Shown here one piece after another: positions 38,371 through 47,045 of a DNA stretch of 47,367 nucleotides. A program made the translations under genes and the position numbers. Location: contig JAQUWY010000012.1 in the NCBI GenBank assembly GCA_028692655.1, positions 1 through 47,367 of the forward strand, in the 5' to 3' direction. Origin of the DNA: Candidatus Omnitrophota bacterium. Lineage in GTDB: Bacteria; Omnitrophota; Gorgyraeia; Duberdicusellales; 4484-171. How positions within the stretch are numbered: the stretch's first letter is position 1; each line of letters starts with the position of its first letter. The notes beneath the pieces were generated by a model that worked only from the letters and a program-made list of their open reading frames with translations, had not been told where the DNA came from and did no database searches.

Positions 38371-39393
38371 TTAACTTAAGGTATCTTTATCCTTGCTCTT
38401 CCAGGAGAACTTCATCTTTTCTAAATCGGAAACATCCAGGGGCTGGTCTATGTAAAAATATGTCTCTGTCATAAAATCCAGAGATTTAGAACAAGTCAGC
38501 CTCTCGCCCATATGGTTAAAGATTATATTGACCTTTGGCCTTAAAGGGTGGCCTTTATTCATCCCTGTTACCAGGCCTATCTCGCCAGTGCTAAGTTTTA
38601 CCCAGCTGCCCACCGGATATATACCTATATTATTAACAAAAGCCTTCATGATGCTGGGCTGAAAACCTAAAGCTTCCTGGTCTATTATCTCGCTTATCGC
38701 CTGATGAGGAGCCTTGTGTTTCTTGTAAGCACGCGAATGGGTTATTGCTTCATATATATCAGCAAGACTTAAGATTTCAGATATTTTATCCCGGGGCCCT
38801 CTATGATGATGAGTTTCTACCGCTAAGACCCCTTCGTCGCTAAGACAGCCCATTTTTTTTAAAATCTGCGCGCTATACCAGGAATGCTTTTCAACAAGCT
38901 TAATCTCTTCACCTATTAGCTTATCCTTTTTATTGACTATATTTTCCACCTTGACCATTCCTAAATCATGCAAAAATCCTGAAACCGCCAATTCCATAAG
39001 CTCGGATTTATTCAATCCTGCCCAGATGCCTATTTTTGTCGCCATCAGGCCCACATTTAAAGAATGATACGGCAAATAGCTCCCTTGATAAGAATCACGA
39101 TAAAATTGCAGAAAATACTCATTCTCGTTTATTAATATCGTTTCTACTAAGCTTTTAGAGAAATTAACTACCTCCACGGAAGAGGCAGCCTCGTCATTTG
39201 CAATTTTGCTCAGCACTCCCGTTATCAGAGAAATCCCTTCGCTGTACAGATTTGAATCTTCAATCTTGTGGCCTTCCTCCTGGGCCAAGCTGATTATCTT
39301 ATGCATTTGCATGTTTTCAACCAAAATTTTGCTTTCATTTTCCGGATTTTTTCTATCTCCGCTCATTTTAACAATATCACTTATTCTTATCAT
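38371..39393 (-). CDS. HD-domain (HD-GYP-like) phosphohydrolase, GYP motif degenerate
   Basis: SGFLHDLGMVKVENIV; KHSWYSAQIL; ETHHHRGPRDKISEILSLADIYEAITHSRAYK. Confidence 0.82.
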   Translation of the reverse strand: MIRISDIVKMSGDRKNPENESKILVENMQMHKIISLAQEEGHKIEDSNLYSEGISLITGVLSKIANDEAASSVEVVNFSKSLVETILINENEYFLQFYRDSYQGSYLPYHSLNVGLMATKIGIWAGLNKSELMELAVSGFLHDLGMVKVENIVNKKDKLIGEEIKLVEKHSWYSAQILKKMGCLSDEGVLAVETHHHRGPRDKISEILSLADIYEAITHSRAYKKHKAPHQAISEIIDQEALGFQPSIMKAFVNNIGIYPVGSWVKLSTGEIGLVTGMNKGHPLRPKVNIIFNHMGERLTCSKSLDFMTETYFYIDQPLDVSDLEKMKFSWKSKDKDTLS

Positions 39394-40196
39394 ATATAAA
39401 CCTCCTCAAGCACTTTTCCCACTACATCTTCATCTATAACTTTCTTTTCCTCAAACATCCCCTGCAAAAGTGACAGTTCACACATAGTATTTATACTGCG
39501 GGGGATACCCCTGGTGCCTTTTGTTATCATTTTAACCGTTGCCGGGCTAAATAGTTCTGAATCTCCTCCGGCAACCCGGCACCTATAATCTATATACTTA
39601 GCAACATCCTCTTCACCAAAACCGGTCAAATGGTAAGTTGTAGCCAATCTTTGCTTAAACTGCGGCAGCCTATCGATTTTTCTTATGAGTTCGGGCTGCC
39701 CCACAAGAAGCAAGGTTAACAAAAATTTATCATTCATCTGGAAATTTAGAAGAAGCCTTAGCTCCTCAAACATACTGCGGCTTTTTATCGCCTGGGCTTC
39801 ATCAACAATAACAACTGTTTTTTTGCCCTCGTTCATGCTCCTATATAACAACTCATTTAAACTATGAATCAACTTAAGTTTAGTTCCTTTTAGTAGTACA
39901 CTGTCAAATTGGAATATTATTTCTCTTAAAAAATCGTTAGAAGCAAAAGAAGGATTTACGATCAAAGCTACTTTATATTTATTACCTTCCTGCAAAAGCT
40001 TTTTTAAAAGAGCCCGAGTCAAGAGTGTTTTTCCTGAGCCGTATTCTCCGGTAAGCATAGCCGCGCCCCTATTCTCTTCTATACAGTAGCTCATCCTGGT
40101 TAAAGCTTCTTCGTGAGCGGCAGAAGCATACAGGAATTTAGGGTCAGGCGTATTTTCAAATGGTTTTTCTTTTAAGTTCCAATATTCTAAATACAT
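39390..40196 (-). CDS. AAA ATPase, ExeA/GspA-like (resembles the ATPase of PEP-CTERM/exosortase EPS loci)
   Basis: MYLEYWNLKEKPFENTPDPKFLYASAAHEEALTRM; LTGEYGSGKTLLTRALL; VVIVDEAQAI. Confidence 0.88.
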   Translation of the reverse strand: MYLEYWNLKEKPFENTPDPKFLYASAAHEEALTRMSYCIEENRGAAMLTGEYGSGKTLLTRALLKKLLQEGNKYKVALIVNPSFASNDFLREIIFQFDSVLLKGTKLKLIHSLNELLYRSMNEGKKTVVIVDEAQAIKSRSMFEELRLLLNFQMNDKFLLTLLLVGQPELIRKIDRLPQFKQRLATTYHLTGFGEEDVAKYIDYRCRVAGGDSELFSPATVKMITKGTRGIPRSINTMCELSLLQGMFEEKKVIDEDVVGKVLEEVYI

Positions 40197-41959
40197 TGGT
40201 TTAACACAATCCCGTTTAAAGGCTTATTTTTATAATTACCCTGAGAAGGATTCAGCCTTAGAATCGCCGATCTCACACTACTTTTGGAAGTCTTACCCGA
40301 CAAATAAACCATCAGAGACGCATCACATTCAGAAACAAGAGCTGAAATATCAGCACTGTGCAAAATCGAAGGCCCATCTAAAATAACATAATCAAACGTG
40401 GACTTAAACTCGTTTATTAACAAACGCATTCTCTCTGACCTTATAAGCCATGTTCCGTCGGAAACAGGAGAGCCTGAAGTAATAATCTTTAACCTATCCA
40501 ATCCCTTGAACTTGATAGCTTTCTCTACTCCCAAACCGCCTAATAAAAATTCAGTCACGCCGCATATAGCATCTTCAACGGTGACACCTTTATTCAGTAA
40601 ATCTGTAAAACCCGGCCTGCGGCCTTTGATACCAAAAAGAATGTTTATAGATGGGCTGGATAAATTAGAATCAATCAGTAAAACTTTCTTTCCAGACCTT
40701 GCCATAACCAAGGCTAAATTAGAAGCTGTTATTGTTTTACCTTCCCCCCTTTCAGCACTGGTAAAAAATATCGCCTTTCTATCAGAACCAGCGGTAAAAG
40801 CACCTGAACGAATATACGTATAAATAAGCCTATAAGGCTCTATCACACTATTATCACTTTCATATTCTAAAAGCAGATTACCTTTACTCTTTATCTTCAT
40901 TTCTCTTAGAGAAAAGGATTTAAAATAAGGAATAGTTCCTGCAACCGGAATATGCGTCAATGAAAACACTTCTTGTGCCGTTAACATAGCAGTATCCAAA
41001 AACACCGCTATCAACGCTGTAATCAGGCCCGCCAAAAAAGAAGCTGCAAACCCCATTACAAAAATAGTTCTTTTCCTGATTATATGGGTAGTAGCTACAG
41101 GCTTATCGGTATAGCTTATGACCGTAGCAGCGCCCTTTGTGTTTTTTAACTCTTCTATATTTTCTAAATTTACTTCATCCCAATTTTCTTTCAAGGTATT
41201 GTATATTTTCTGGGCATCCTTTAATTCTCTTTCTACTTTCAGGCGGCCGTCCGATTCCTTAGGAGAAACCTCAAGCCTTTTCTTTAGGGCAGTAATGGTA
41301 GCATCTATTCTGACTACGTCAGGGTAAGCAGGAGTGTATATTTTTAAAAAATCCTCCCGTGTTCTTTCCAATTCTGCCAGTTGAGCTTTCAATTCAGAAA
41401 CATTATCCACCACTCCCCGCTCTTGGTCCTGGATTCTCTCCATCTTCCCTTCAGATTCTTCCAGCTGTTTCTTAGCCTCTGCCAATTCCTTCTTCAGGCT
41501 GCTCTTATATTCTTCTGACGCTATCTCCTGATTCTTTATGATTCCCCTTTTAAGCTGGCTGGCTTTAGCATTTACTTCAAGCACATAAATATTGGCAATT
41601 TCCCTGGCTAACTTTGGAACTACATTGTAATCATTGCCCCTTAATGTAATCTCCATTATTCCGGAAGAAGCATCTTTATCTATAGAAATCTTATCTTTCA
41701 AAGAAGCTATGGAGCTGGCAGAACTTATCCTATTGAATTTACCAAGATTGCTCAAGACCCTAGAAAGCACCTCATCGCTCGTAGGCTCAATACCGAAAGA
41801 GTTCTCTAATTTTACAATTGCTTTAGCCTGGTATAAAGGCCTGCGTAATATGCCGTAAATGGAAGCGAAAACAAAAATCACCAGAAAAGGCACAATAAAA
41901 TAAACTTTCTTCTTATAAAACTTCTTTATAAAATTTTGCATTGTTTTCCTTTTACTCAT
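40187..41959 (-). CDS. fused PCP (Wzz-like) + BY-kinase-like domain; kinase motifs degenerate
   Basis: N-terminal TM and PCP region; coiled coil; TM2; Walker A SAERGEGKT; Walker A' reads LLIDSNLSSP; no C-terminal Tyr cluster. Confidence 0.88.
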   Translation of the reverse strand: MSKRKTMQNFIKKFYKKKVYFIVPFLVIFVFASIYGILRRPLYQAKAIVKLENSFGIEPTSDEVLSRVLSNLGKFNRISSASSIASLKDKISIDKDASSGIMEITLRGNDYNVVPKLAREIANIYVLEVNAKASQLKRGIIKNQEIASEEYKSSLKKELAEAKKQLEESEGKMERIQDQERGVVDNVSELKAQLAELERTREDFLKIYTPAYPDVVRIDATITALKKRLEVSPKESDGRLKVERELKDAQKIYNTLKENWDEVNLENIEELKNTKGAATVISYTDKPVATTHIIRKRTIFVMGFAASFLAGLITALIAVFLDTAMLTAQEVFSLTHIPVAGTIPYFKSFSLREMKIKSKGNLLLEYESDNSVIEPYRLIYTYIRSGAFTAGSDRKAIFFTSAERGEGKTITASNLALVMARSGKKVLLIDSNLSSPSINILFGIKGRRPGFTDLLNKGVTVEDAICGVTEFLLGGLGVEKAIKFKGLDRLKIITSGSPVSDGTWLIRSERMRLLINEFKSTFDYVILDGPSILHSADISALVSECDASLMVYLSGKTSKSSVRSAILRLNPSQGNYKNKPLNGIVLNQCI

Positions 41960-42785
41960 CTGTACTCATCTTGTCTATCTGAGTTTTATACTTCCACTGC
42001 TTATTCACACCGCCAAGGTGCCTTCTCCAGGTGTCACCGTAATAAGCTTCGGCATAAGTAACAACTTTGCCAAAAATATTATCCATAAACTGAGTAAAAT
42101 CAGCACTCATAGCCCTCGTCACATAAACTATATCTCCGGAACGCACTAAAACGTTTTCTTTAACGCGGCCATTCTTTAAAACCTGATTTGCATTCACCAT
42201 TATGACTAAGGGCTGCTCTTGGTGCACATCTCTTATAACAAAAACTTTATCCATATTAGCTTTGCTATAAACAAAGCCTCCTGCCAAGGCTACCGCCTCC
42301 ATAACGCTTGTGGGAGTATTGAAACGAATCACGCCTTCATCCTGGACATCTCCCACAACCACAGCCTTTTTTCCGCCAAACTCAAGAATATTTATAGAAA
42401 CTTGAGGTACCTTTATATAAAGCCTTATTTTATCTACTATATCATCCCGCAATTGCTCTATGGTTCTGCCGGCGGTTTCGACGTCCCCTATTAAAGGGAA
42501 AGATATTTTTCCGTCAGGCCTCACGACAACTTCTCTTTGCAACTCCTCAACCTGCCAAACAGAAATCTCCAGTATATCCCCCATAGATATAAGATAATTC
42601 TCCAAAGCCCATTCATCTTCTTGAAAATCTTCAGCCTTGATAAATTTTGCTTTTTTAGAATTTATCTTTTTTGTAGAACCATCTACTGCTTCTTTTTTCT
42701 GGGCTTTTGTATGCATGCAGCCGGAAATAAATAATAAGCCAAATAGAAAACCTGAAATTATAAATCGGCCAGTTTTAGGTTTCAT
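41952..42785 (-). CDS. outer-membrane polysaccharide export protein (OPX/Wza-like lipoprotein)
   Basis: Lipobox-like GLLFISGCMH; YLISMGDILEISVWQVEELQREVVVRPDGKISFPLIGDVETAGRTIEQLRDDI; SLBB-like region. Confidence 0.9.
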   Translation of the reverse strand: MKPKTGRFIISGFLFGLLFISGCMHTKAQKKEAVDGSTKKINSKKAKFIKAEDFQEDEWALENYLISMGDILEISVWQVEELQREVVVRPDGKISFPLIGDVETAGRTIEQLRDDIVDKIRLYIKVPQVSINILEFGGKKAVVVGDVQDEGVIRFNTPTSVMEAVALAGGFVYSKANMDKVFVIRDVHQEQPLVIMVNANQVLKNGRVKENVLVRSGDIVYVTRAMSADFTQFMDNIFGKVVTYAEAYYGDTWRRHLGGVNKQWKYKTQIDKMSTDE

Positions 42786-44868
42786 TGCTATAATACTTAT
42801 TACCGCAATAGTAGTATCCGCCCTTGGCCCCTTTTATTTTGTTTAATACTCCACCCAGAATATTAGCCCCGACATCCTTTAGCAAAAGTTTAGCCCGAGA
42901 GCCTGATTTTTTAGTGGTACTGCTGGCACAAATAATCAATATAGTCCCATCGGTCTTGGCGGATAGAACAAGGCTGTCGCTGACCGCAAGAATAGGGGAA
43001 GAGTCAACTATCACAAAGTTTCCGTCTTCATTTAAAGCAGTAATCAACTCTTGAGTTTTAGACGTTCCTAGGAGCTCATTGGGATTTGCAGGCATCGGCC
43101 CGGAAGGTATCACTTTCAGCCTTTCTAAGGTATCGGGGCAAGTTCTTATATCCTGCAAGGGCCACTCTCCTATAAGATAACTGCTTAACCCCTTTTTATT
43201 TTCAATAGCAAAATATTTATGAATCATGGGCCTGCGCAGATCTGCATCTACCAAAACCACTTTCTCTCCTGCCGAAGCTATGGCTATTGCAAGATTAGCG
43301 GATATAAAAGATTTTCCTTCTGATGGATTTGGGCTAGTGATAAGGATCGATTTTATTTTTTTACCGCCGCCCAAAAAAATTACATTCGTCCTGAGCATCC
43401 TGAAAGCTTCGCTGACTATAGATTTGGGATGGTTTAATGTAACCAGGCCTATATCTCCGGTTTTTTCTTTATCCGCATTTGCTTCCTGATGCCTTTTCCA
43501 AAGAGGCATAGTAGCTAAAACTTTCATATCCATGATATCTTCTACTTCCTCTACGTTTTCTATACAAACATTTATATGCTCCATGACAGCTACAGATATA
43601 CCAGCACTTGACAACGACAACAAAAAAGCGACTAACAAATATGTGCTCTTGCTGACCAACGGCCTTGCTGGCAATGCAGGAGCTTTTATTATTTTAAGAA
43701 AAGGAACATTTTGCACTTTATCAGCTATGTTTATGATTTGTAACTCATTCATAAAGTTATTATGGATGCTTTTTTTTACTTCAAGGTCCCTTTTTAAAGT
43801 ATTATACTCGACCATCTTATCACTTAAGCCTACATCTATTATTTCACGTAGCTTTCTCTCCTCTGCCGCTAACGACTTAACATTCATCTCTATACTTTGT
43901 ATGGCTCTATCTACCTCAAAGGCTATCTTTTTCTGGGCTTCTTCCACTTCGCCGGTTGCAGCAAGCGCGTCAGGATGTATTTCACTCTGTGTTATTAGCA
44001 ATCTGGACAACTCTCTTTCTTTCTCATAAAGAGTATCCCTTAACGTCAAATCCACTATCTTGGGATCCCGCTTGGCAATGGCCGTCAGAGCTAAAAGAAC
44101 ATCTTGGTCTCTATAGTTTTTAATTTCTTTCAAAAATGCTTCCTTATCCATCCTCTGAGATTTTAAAATCAAGTATTTTTCGTTTATCTGCGGCTCTCTA
44201 TCCAAGCGAGTTTTATCTACGCTATTGGTTTCTATTTCACTAGTACCCACTTCCAGTGCCCGCACAATGATTTCATTGTCAAGCAAGAATTTTGTAAGCT
44301 TTTCTTCGGCAACCTCTATCTCCCTGCGTTTTTGAGCAAGCTGTTTAGTTAAAGTTCCATACATATCATTGACACTCTTTAGCCGCCGCTCTTTAATGTC
44401 TTCCATATATACGGCTATTAATGCTTTCAGGACAAAAAAAGCTTTATAGCGGTTTGAACTTACTGCTGATATATCTACGATTTCAGAATTTGGCTTCTGC
44501 TTCACGCCAAGCATAGCTTTTACTTCTCCCGGTGCAACATTGACTTTATACTCTCCGTTATCCTTTAATCGCCCGGAAATATCTTCCGCGATGCTGTCGC
44601 TTCGTATTATTTCACTCTCGTTAGCTATTTTATATATTTCGTTAATAACAAAATCGTTCTCTTTCATTACTTGAACAGTCGGCTGAGTAATAATAACTCT
44701 TGCACTGGCTCTGTATTTTACTTTAAGCACAAAAAATACAAATAAAAAAGAAACTAAAAAACACGAGAAGAAAACTATCAAAAATATACGTTTTCTTTTG
44801 CACAATATCTCCCAATATTCCCTAAGGCCGAGTTCAATATTTCTTTCTAAATCAGCGTTTTCTGTCAT
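42775..44868 (-). CDS. Wzc-like fused PCP + BY-kinase
   Basis: N-terminal PCP with TM; TSPNPSEGKSFISANLAIAIASAGEKVVLVDADLRRP; FVIVDSSPILAVSDS; C-terminal Tyr cluster GGYYYCGNKYYSNET. Confidence 0.92.
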   Translation of the reverse strand: MTENADLERNIELGLREYWEILCKRKRIFLIVFFSCFLVSFLFVFFVLKVKYRASARVIITQPTVQVMKENDFVINEIYKIANESEIIRSDSIAEDISGRLKDNGEYKVNVAPGEVKAMLGVKQKPNSEIVDISAVSSNRYKAFFVLKALIAVYMEDIKERRLKSVNDMYGTLTKQLAQKRREIEVAEEKLTKFLLDNEIIVRALEVGTSEIETNSVDKTRLDREPQINEKYLILKSQRMDKEAFLKEIKNYRDQDVLLALTAIAKRDPKIVDLTLRDTLYEKERELSRLLITQSEIHPDALAATGEVEEAQKKIAFEVDRAIQSIEMNVKSLAAEERKLREIIDVGLSDKMVEYNTLKRDLEVKKSIHNNFMNELQIINIADKVQNVPFLKIIKAPALPARPLVSKSTYLLVAFLLSLSSAGISVAVMEHINVCIENVEEVEDIMDMKVLATMPLWKRHQEANADKEKTGDIGLVTLNHPKSIVSEAFRMLRTNVIFLGGGKKIKSILITSPNPSEGKSFISANLAIAIASAGEKVVLVDADLRRPMIHKYFAIENKKGLSSYLIGEWPLQDIRTCPDTLERLKVIPSGPMPANPNELLGTSKTQELITALNEDGNFVIVDSSPILAVSDSLVLSAKTDGTILIICASSTTKKSGSRAKLLLKDVGANILGGVLNKIKGAKGGYYYCGNKYYSNET

Positions 44869-44970
44869 CTTTGTTTTCCCTGACCAATTTCATAAGTTTT
44901 TTTAAACAACACATAGCCCTTAACGCAAAATCGTAATTATTCTTATGTCCATGCTTACAATTGCAAAAAA

Positions 44971-45159
44971 TCAAAAAGAATGCTTGATCGTATTTTTATA
45001 AACTAAGATTCTTTGAATATCCTGGTCCGTAAAAATTCTAAAATTGTTCCTATCCCTGGCAACATCCCTGACTTTTTTATCCCGAAACCAGTTATAGAGA
45101 GTCGCACGGGAAACACCGATTTTTTTTAGCGCGTCTTTTGTGCGATAAATCTTGTCCAT
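44971..45159 (-). CDS. single-domain MerR-type HTH regulator (BldC-like), 62 aa
   Basis: IYRTKDALKKIGVSRATLYNWFRDKKVRDVARDRNNFRIFTDQDIQRIL: winged HTH of the MerR/excisionase type with no effector or dimerisation domain. Confidence 0.8.
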   Translation of the reverse strand: MDKIYRTKDALKKIGVSRATLYNWFRDKKVRDVARDRNNFRIFTDQDIQRILVYKNTIKHSF

Positions 45160-45210
45160 TTACGAGTTAACCTACCTTTATCACATACTTAAACCTAAGT
45201 TATCACTGGC

Positions 45211-45281
45211 TACTAATAGCTTATTAAAGATTAATAAAGTATAGTAAGCTATATTAATGTCTATTAAAGTATATTATCAAA
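45211..45281. repeat. 10-bp-phased direct-repeat array, consensus TATTAAAGTA (core TANTA)
   Basis: TACTAATAGCT / TATTAAAGAT / TAATAAAGTA / TAGTAAGCTA / TATTAATGTC / TATTAAAGTA / TATTATCAAA at 45211, 45222, 45232, 45242, 45252, 45262, 45272; TA-N-TA conserved in every unit; last six units spaced exactly 10 bp. Confidence 0.8.
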
Positions 45282-45296
45282 ATCCCAATTTGTCAA
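45268..45296 (-). promoter_or_regulatory. sigma70-type promoter for the BldC-like gene and possibly the EPS operon
   Basis: Minus strand: TTGACA (45296-45291), 17-bp spacer AATTGGGATTTTGATAA, TATACT (45273-45268). The -10 lies inside the decamer array. Confidence 0.75.
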
Positions 45297-45317
45297 TGTT
45301 TAAATAAGAAAATAACC

Positions 45318-45352
45318 TTTTGGCTTAACTCTTGATACCAGCATAGCCAAAA
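45318..45352 (-). terminator. possible terminator or structured element downstream of the 45402-45971 gene
   Basis: 8-bp perfect inverted repeat TTTTGGCT...AGCCAAAA with a 19-nt loop, followed on the minus strand by GGTTATTTTCTT. Confidence 0.35.
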
Positions 45353-45401
45353 TTTCCTCTCAAATGTAGCTATCTTCGCAAGCTTATGTTAGAAGCCTTT
45401 G

Positions 45402-45971
45402 TCATCTTTTATAGGAATGGTTATCTCTACCCCCATCCAATTCCATTATAACATGAGGCCTGAATTGGGGCTGCTCAGGATAGCCGGCTTTAGCGCTGAA
45501 AACATTCGTTAACTCTTTCTGATATTGTTCAAAATATTGCCCACCATAATATTGCAGGCGTGTATCTCCATAATTATAATCCAGGCAAAGCTTGTCATAG
45601 TCGGAAGAGCCCGGCCAAGTGTATTCTTCAGTATAAGCATTGTATTTTACCGGCTGGCCGTATTTTTTTGTTAACTCATCCTTAAGCTTTGCGCCCGTCT
45701 CAGTAGAATTCCATATTAAATTCACACTGCCTAAAATCTGTTCGGAAGGGGTAAACAGAAACACAACTTGGCAGTCTCCGTTGAATATTTTCTCGCGATA
45801 GTAGATTGCGTACTGTTCTTCTGTAACTTGCCTGCCCTCTTTTAATAATCTTTGTTTGATAACGCTTCTAGGCTCTCCCCAGGTATAATCCCTGAATTGG
45901 TATGTTGAGGCGCCTAATACCGTATTAGCAAACACTAAGAAACTTATGAAAAGCATATAAAAAATTCTCAT
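45402..45971 (-). CDS. exported protein of unknown function
   Basis: Signal peptide MRIFYMLFISFLVFANTVLGAS; no family recognised. The track's 45980 start is a TTG; ATG at 45971 has an AAAGGAGGT SD upstream. Confidence 0.7.
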   Translation of the reverse strand: MRIFYMLFISFLVFANTVLGASTYQFRDYTWGEPRSVIKQRLLKEGRQVTEEQYAIYYREKIFNGDCQVVFLFTPSEQILGSVNLIWNSTETGAKLKDELTKKYGQPVKYNAYTEEYTWPGSSDYDKLCLDYNYGDTRLQYYGGQYFEQYQKELTNVFSAKAGYPEQPQFRPHVIMELDGGRDNHSYKR

Positions 45972-46015
45972 AAATACCAATACCTCCTTTTTTAAAAGAC
46001 ATTCAACTGCCAGCC

Positions 46016-46981
46016 CTAGAAAGAATAATCTAAAGCCGTTATTACTCTGTAGTCGTTCTTCTTAACTCCTGACAGCGGGTTCGAATCATACTCTTCGATA
46101 AGGGTAAAACGCAAAGCAAGCTTTTCATTTATAGGATTTATAAGAGAGGTTTCTGAATACAAACGATACTGGCCGCCATAGCTTAATGAAGGATATAGCT
46201 TCAAGTTTTCAGAAACTCTTAAGTTACCGATAAGCTTTTTATCTAGAAAAATCCTGGGTATAAGGACTGTTTGGCTTTTATCTCCGCCGCCGCTTCTATA
46301 ACTGGTATGTTCATACCCAAGGCCGCACTCCAGCAAAGCCTTAAAATCTTCCTGGTCAGAAAACCAATAGCCAGCTCCCAAAGAAGGAACGAGACGGTAA
46401 CCAATATCATTAAACCTGTCATGGTCACCCTCTATTTTTACAAAACGATACCATGATTTATTTTTGAAACTAACGGCATAACGAAGTAAGGCCCTCCATT
46501 CCTGAGTATCCATTTTTTTGTTTGATGAACCATAGTACGCGCTACCGCTAGCAGTAAATTCATCTGAATCGGTCTTTCGATTAAGAGAACCACTCACGTT
46601 CAACTGGCTTGTTTTGGTATTCCCCCCGCTTTCATCTGCCCCCAGAGAAAACTTACCTTCCCAGAGACAAGCCTTTTCGCTTTTTCCTTCTTCCCCCTTA
46701 GCCTCATTCTTACTTGCGACTTCCTTTTTCTTATCCGGTTCAATTTTTTCTATAAACTTTTTTTCGATATGAAGCCTGCCGGCAGCATTTGTATCAATAA
46801 CAGCTATTGAAGCATCTTCTCTAATTATCTTTCCGCTTATACGGTCTCCATTCTTTAAATGTATCTCTCCGGTGTAAGCCGAAACTGAAAAAGTTGAAAG
46901 TAAAAGTAATGGCAGTATTTGCCTGCTACAAACAGATATGCGCAATATGCGGTTTAAAAAAATTCTAATAATACTCCTCAT
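46016..46981 (-). CDS. DUF481-like outer-membrane beta-barrel protein
   Basis: GEIHLKNGDRISGKIIRED N-terminal domain then alternating beta-strand pattern (WEGKFSLGADESGGNTKTSQLNVSGSLNRKT ... DYRVITALDYSF). Confidence 0.8.
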   Translation of the reverse strand: MRSIIRIFLNRILRISVCSRQILPLLLLSTFSVSAYTGEIHLKNGDRISGKIIREDASIAVIDTNAAGRLHIEKKFIEKIEPDKKKEVASKNEAKGEEGKSEKACLWEGKFSLGADESGGNTKTSQLNVSGSLNRKTDSDEFTASGSAYYGSSNKKMDTQEWRALLRYAVSFKNKSWYRFVKIEGDHDRFNDIGYRLVPSLGAGYWFSDQEDFKALLECGLGYEHTSYRSGGGDKSQTVLIPRIFLDKKLIGNLRVSENLKLYPSLSYGGQYRLYSETSLINPINEKLALRFTLIEEYDSNPLSGVKKNDYRVITALDYSF

Positions 46982-47045
46982 GCCCAAAAAGCCACACGAT
47001 ACCTCTAGCTTTTAAGCCCTTTATCGATTAAGTTTTGATATCCTG

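Noticed and set aside
43532-44029. 165-aa plus-strand ORF
   Set aside because: Antisense to the Wzc-like gene; no domain, no SD support seen.
45211-45281. Decamer array as a CRISPR or replication-origin iteron cluster
   Set aside because: Units are 10 bp without spacers, so not CRISPR; no Rep/DnaA-box context. Placement over a promoter next to an HTH gene fits an operator better.
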